Shown piece after piece: positions 5,032 to 7,333 of a stretch of DNA of 7,333 nucleotides. The position numbers and the translations under genes were made by a program. The notes under the pieces were generated by a model that saw only the letters and a program-made list of their open reading frames with translations, searched no databases and was not told the origin of the DNA. The number at the start of each line of letters is the position of its first letter. The stretch's first letter is position 1. Where the stretch lies: contig JAFCZU010000494.1 of the NCBI GenBank assembly GCA_019314185.1, positions 1 through 7,333 on the forward strand. The letters are read 5' to 3'. This DNA comes from Deltaproteobacteria bacterium (GTDB lineage Bacteria > Desulfobacterota > Desulfobacteria > Desulfobacterales > ETH-SRB1).

Positions 5032-6270
5032 CTACCAATTTCGTCTTTCGTCTTTTCGTCTTTCACCTTTTCGTCTTTCGTCTTTTCGTCTTTCGTCTTT
5101 TCGTCTTTCGTCTTTCACCTTTTCGTCTTTCGTCTTTCGTCTTTCGTCTTTTCGTCTTTCGTCTTTTCGTCTTTCACCTTTTCGTCTTTCGTCTTCCGCA
5201 TTTCGCTTTTCGCTTTTTGCTTTTCGCTTTTCGTCTTTCTCCTTTAAATCTGCGGGAACATTTAAAGAAGGAAGAGTTACAGTAAATCTTGTATATTCTC
5301 CCTCTTCAGATTCAATACTGATCTGCCCGCCATGCATTGTAACTATCCCATGGGAAACAGAAAGACCAAGTCCGGTGCCTTTTCCAGGTCCTTTTGTGGT
5401 AAAAAACGGATCAAATATATTGGGCAAAATATAGGCGGGTATCCCACATCCATCATCTTCTATCTGAACAGCTATAAATCCCGGAGCATCAGCTTGTTTT
5501 AGGTTTATTTTAATAGTTCCATTTTTTTCGACTGCATCCAGGGCATTAAGTATCAGATTCAAAAAGACCTGCTGCAATTGCTGTTTATCCCCGCGAATTT
5601 GGGATAGGTGGGGCTGAATTTGAGTTTCTATTTTTGCTCCGGATACTTTAATCTGATTCTGCGCTAATTTAATTGTTTCGCTAACTAACAAATCCAGGGC
5701 AATAGGTTGGGAAACAGACTCGCCTTCTCTTGCAAAATCCAGCAGATTGCGAATTATCTTTCGTGACCTGTCTGCTTCGCTAATGAGATCATTTATCATT
5801 TCAAGTAGCTCATCTTCAGATAAACCATTATGATCCTCAAGCATGGCATGTGCTGTGAGCATTATATTGTTTAAAGGATTGTTCAATTCATGAGCCACAC
5901 CGGCTGTTAAAGTTCCGATTGCTCTGAGCTTGTGCGACTCAATCATCGCAACTTCACGCAATTTAAGCTCCTTAATCATTTGGTTGACAGCCAGCTCTAC
6001 TGTTGTAAATTCACCACGGTATTTACACATTGGAGGAATCGGAGAAAAATCTCCTTTTGCTATTTTTTGTGTGCTTTCAACAAGGAGCTTAAGTGGTTTT
6101 ATCAATCTTTTTACAAAAAACCATACTAAAAAAGTTGTTAATAACAAAACAACTGCAAGAGAGTAAACAGGAATCCTCTGAATGAGCTTAAGCATAGCAT
6201 TCATGGAAAGTTGTTCGGTCTGAACTATAGCGGCCGCTACTTTAACCATCTCAGAGCCATGTTCTCGCAA
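5032..6270 (-). CDS. Sensor histidine kinase, TM2-HAMP-catalytic half (frameshifted from its N terminus)
   Basis: The track frame begins at a TTG (6270), but the open frame extends back to a stop at 6306-6304 and continues the sensor protein encoded at 6757-6296. Residues here: end of the sensor region 1-33, TM2 ~34-53, HAMP ~54-105 (KRLIKPLKLLVESTQKIAKGDF), phosphoacceptor H127 in GVAHELNNPL, N-box NLILNALDAV (238-247), G1 DDGCGIP (272-278), F-box DPFFTTK (287-293) and G2 GTGLGLS (298-304). The kinase core is intact and of the NtrB-like HisKA/HATPase_c class. After the core (~340) a non-homologous tail of DERRK-type repeats runs to the C terminus, encoded by a polypurine repeat tract. The split from the sensor half makes it either a real disrupted gene or a base-calling error. 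The likely partner is the regulator 39 bp downstream. Confidence 0.88.
   Translation of the reverse strand: MREHGSEMVKVAAAIVQTEQLSMNAMLKLIQRIPVYSLAVVLLLTTFLVWFFVKRLIKPLKLLVESTQKIAKGDFSPIPPMCKYRGEFTTVELAVNQMIKELKLREVAMIESHKLRAIGTLTAGVAHELNNPLNNIMLTAHAMLEDHNGLSEDELLEMINDLISEADRSRKIIRNLLDFAREGESVSQPIALDLLVSETIKLAQNQIKVSGAKIETQIQPHLSQIRGDKQQLQQVFLNLILNALDAVEKNGTIKINLKQADAPGFIAVQIEDDGCGIPAYILPNIFDPFFTTKGPGKGTGLGLSVSHGIVTMHGGQISIESEEGEYTRFTVTLPSLNVPADLKEKDEKRKAKSEKRNAEDERRKGERRKDERRKDERRKTKDEKVKDERRKDERRKDERRKGERRKDERRNW
5041..5240. repeat. Polypyrimidine/polypurine tandem repeat tract (7- and 8-bp units)
   Basis: The plus strand consists of TTTCGTC (7 bp) and TTTTCGTC (8 bp) units, often alternating as a 15-bp pair, with CACC-bearing variants at 5064, 5116 and 5175. 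Those variants are spaced 52 and 59 bp apart, a higher-order unit differing by one 7-bp block. Beyond ~5190 it degrades to CGCTTTT units. It encodes the kinase tail. Because 7 and 8 are not multiples of three, the reading phase walks within the tract: the same variant unit reads KGERR twice and KVKDE once. Confidence 0.9.
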
Positions 6271-6295
6271 GGAAGTTTCGATCTCGTGTTTTTTT

Positions 6296-6757
6296 TCAGT
6301 ATTTTAGCACTTGCAGAAGCTCCCTGTATTTGTCAAGATGTTGTATTATTATTGTTGTCTTTTCCTGTGATAAAATAATTGTGACTTTTTTTAAGTTGTC
6401 GGATAAAATTTTTTTTGCATTATTAGCACTCTGAACTGCATCTTCGAGATTTGTGCCATACAGAAAATAGTTTTTTTCCCACCTTCTGGCTTGGGCAATA
6501 TCAAAAAGATATTTTTCAGAGATTTGAAAGAAGGAAAATTTTTTTTGTATATGATTTATGCCTATGACTGAACCAATAACAAGAGTCATCGACAAAGAGG
6601 ATAAAAGAATAAACATCAGCAATATATGTGTTCGAAGGCTAAAACGTGGCCGTGAAAGCACATCCGGGCAATCGCTATCCAGTGTACATTTTTTTTGGTA
6701 TACTGTTTTCTTTGAATTGTTTATAGAGTTAGCGTCGGATTCAAGAAAATTTGTCAT
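6296..6757 (-). CDS. Sensor histidine kinase, N-terminal sensor half (truncated by frameshift)
   Basis: A 153-residue fragment with a cytoplasmic N-terminal leader (~1-42), TM1 at ~44-68 (HILLMFILLSSLSMTLVIGSV) and the start of an extracytoplasmic helical sensor. The sensor carries IAQARRWEKNYFLYG (87-101), resembling the 'ARRxEKxFLLxG' segment of four-helix-bundle sensors in kinases and chemoreceptors. It ends LLQVLKY-stop at 6296-6298, while the +1 frame continues as NTEKKHEIETSLREHG into TM2, HAMP and kinase domains. Removing one A from the run of four at ~6302-6305 would fuse the halves into a ~575-residue kinase with a ~130-residue sensor region. ATG at 6757 has only a weak, distant AGGA. 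It is 100 bp downstream of the single-domain response regulator, in the same direction. Confidence 0.8.
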   Translation of the reverse strand: MTNFLESDANSINNSKKTVYQKKCTLDSDCPDVLSRPRFSLRTHILLMFILLSSLSMTLVIGSVIGINHIQKKFSFFQISEKYLFDIAQARRWEKNYFLYGTNLEDAVQSANNAKKILSDNLKKVTIILSQEKTTIIIQHLDKYRELLQVLKY

Positions 6758-6857
6758 AATATATATTTATCCTGTTAAAAATGTATATATCGCATATCTT
6801 GTTTCTGAGTCGCCTTTCCCTTGGAAGACTGAGGTGCAAGCAAGTTTTATGCTTTTG

Positions 6858-7244
6858 CTACAATTTTTTATAACCCAGGGAATCCGCGGCTTTTGCTATT
6901 ACAGAACGAAGTTCACTGGGTTTGAATGGCTTGGCAATCATATCAAAAGCGCCTTTGTCCATGGCTTCACGGGCCAAAGCTACTGTTGCGTAGCCCGTAA
7001 TAATAATTACTTTGGTGGTGTCTGATTTTTTTCGTACCTCTTCCAAAACCTGGATACCGTTAACCTCCGCCATCATTATATCTGTAACAACGATATCGAA
7101 CTCTTTTTCATGGATCCTGTTTAGAGCTTTTTCAGAATCTTCAAATACTTCTACCTCATAACCAGCTTTTTCAAGAGCTGGTCCCAACCTGTTTCCAACT
7201 ATGGTTTCATCATCCAGTAACAATATCTCTAATTTTTCTTTCAT
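6858..7244 (-). CDS. Single-domain (CheY-like) response regulator
   Basis: A 128-residue protein consisting only of a receiver domain: acidic pair D11/D12, phospho-acceptor D55 in VVTDIMMAEVNG, T83 in VIIITGYA, and K105 in AKPFKPSEL. All phosphorylation residues are present and there is no output domain. GGAGG at 7258-7254 lies 9 nt before the ATG. It shares segments with the receiver of the regulator at 3673-4992 (VIIITGYA, a KGAF/KQGAF helix, KPF-P), consistent with both being served by the intervening kinase. Possible roles are a phosphate sink, a relay intermediate, or a regulator acting by protein contact. It leads the minus-strand cassette as far as the window shows. Confidence 0.93.
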   Translation of the reverse strand: MKEKLEILLLDDETIVGNRLGPALEKAGYEVEVFEDSEKALNRIHEKEFDIVVTDIMMAEVNGIQVLEEVRKKSDTTKVIIITGYATVALAREAMDKGAFDMIAKPFKPSELRSVIAKAADSLGYKKL

Positions 7245-7333
7245 TTTTTATTTCCTCCACAAATATTAAAATAAAGCATTTAAAATAAATTTCTTGCTGT
7301 TTACTGTCCATGGGAAACTTTTGCAAACAAATC

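Noticed and set aside
5041..5240. Regular repeats that could suggest a CRISPR array
   Set aside because: The units are 7-8 bp and contiguous, with no unique spacers, and they are read as coding sequence of the kinase tail.
4964..5434. Plus-strand 156-aa frame rich in FRLSS repeats
   Set aside because: It is the antisense shadow of the repeat tract and kinase C terminus, with no ribosome site and no domain.
6758..6857. Possible separate sigma-54 promoter ahead of the kinase
   Set aside because: No GG-N10-GC arrangement with reasonable flanking matches was found on the minus strand; read-through from the response regulator gene is simpler.
6558..7025. Plus-strand 155-aa frame
   Set aside because: It lies antisense to the kinase sensor half and the single-domain response regulator, both of which have clear domains and better starts.
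7301..7333. Possible C-terminal end of another minus-strand gene (DLFAKVSHGQ-stop)
   Set aside because: Only ten codons are visible and other frames are also open there, so an upstream gene cannot be supported from this window.

Overview
The window looks like a chromosomal stretch of a sulfate-reducer-type Desulfobacterota (Desulfobacterales-like) organism. This is inferred from the moderately AT-rich composition, the density of NtrC-type sigma-54 activators and two-component genes, a canonical -24/-12 promoter, and a TSUP anion transporter with a single-CBS protein. No rRNA or other taxonomic marker is present, so the assignment is tentative.

Layout. Positions 2-346 (+) hold the C-terminal end of an NtrC-family sigma-54 activator cut by the window edge. 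Positions 347-1165 carry no gene. They hold a 180-bp MITE-like element (E1), a palindromic REP-like hairpin, two inverted CACGGA-repeat patches, candidate activator sites, a textbook sigma-54 promoter (1024-1039) and a long leader hairpin. Three plus-strand genes follow: a 90-aa single-CBS protein (1166-1438), a 396-aa TSUP/TauE-SafE permease (1564-2754), and a 228-aa two-TM protein of unknown function whose start overlaps the permease stop (2744-3430). A strong hairpin (3454-3483) closes this operon. A second element of the same MITE-like family (E2, 3494-3672) fills the convergent intergenic gap and ends exactly against the stop codon of the opposing gene. The minus strand then encodes, in transcription order, a single-domain response regulator (7244-6858), a membrane histidine kinase split by a frameshift (6757-6296 and 6270-5032), and a complete NtrC-type response regulator (4992-3673).

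How it may work together (inference). The kinase and its two receivers form a signalling cassette. Its output protein is a GAFTGA-containing sigma-54 activator, and the convergent transporter operon has a near-consensus sigma-54 promoter. The simplest reading is a sensor circuit that switches on an anion transporter with two small partner proteins.

The most unusual structures are: (1) two copies of a ~180-bp nested-palindrome element whose outer inverted arms differ in sequence between copies yet stay complementary within each copy; (2) a 200-bp polypurine/polypyrimidine tract of 7- and 8-bp units encoding a charged tail at the kinase C terminus; and (3) the +1 frameshift separating the kinase sensor half from its catalytic half.
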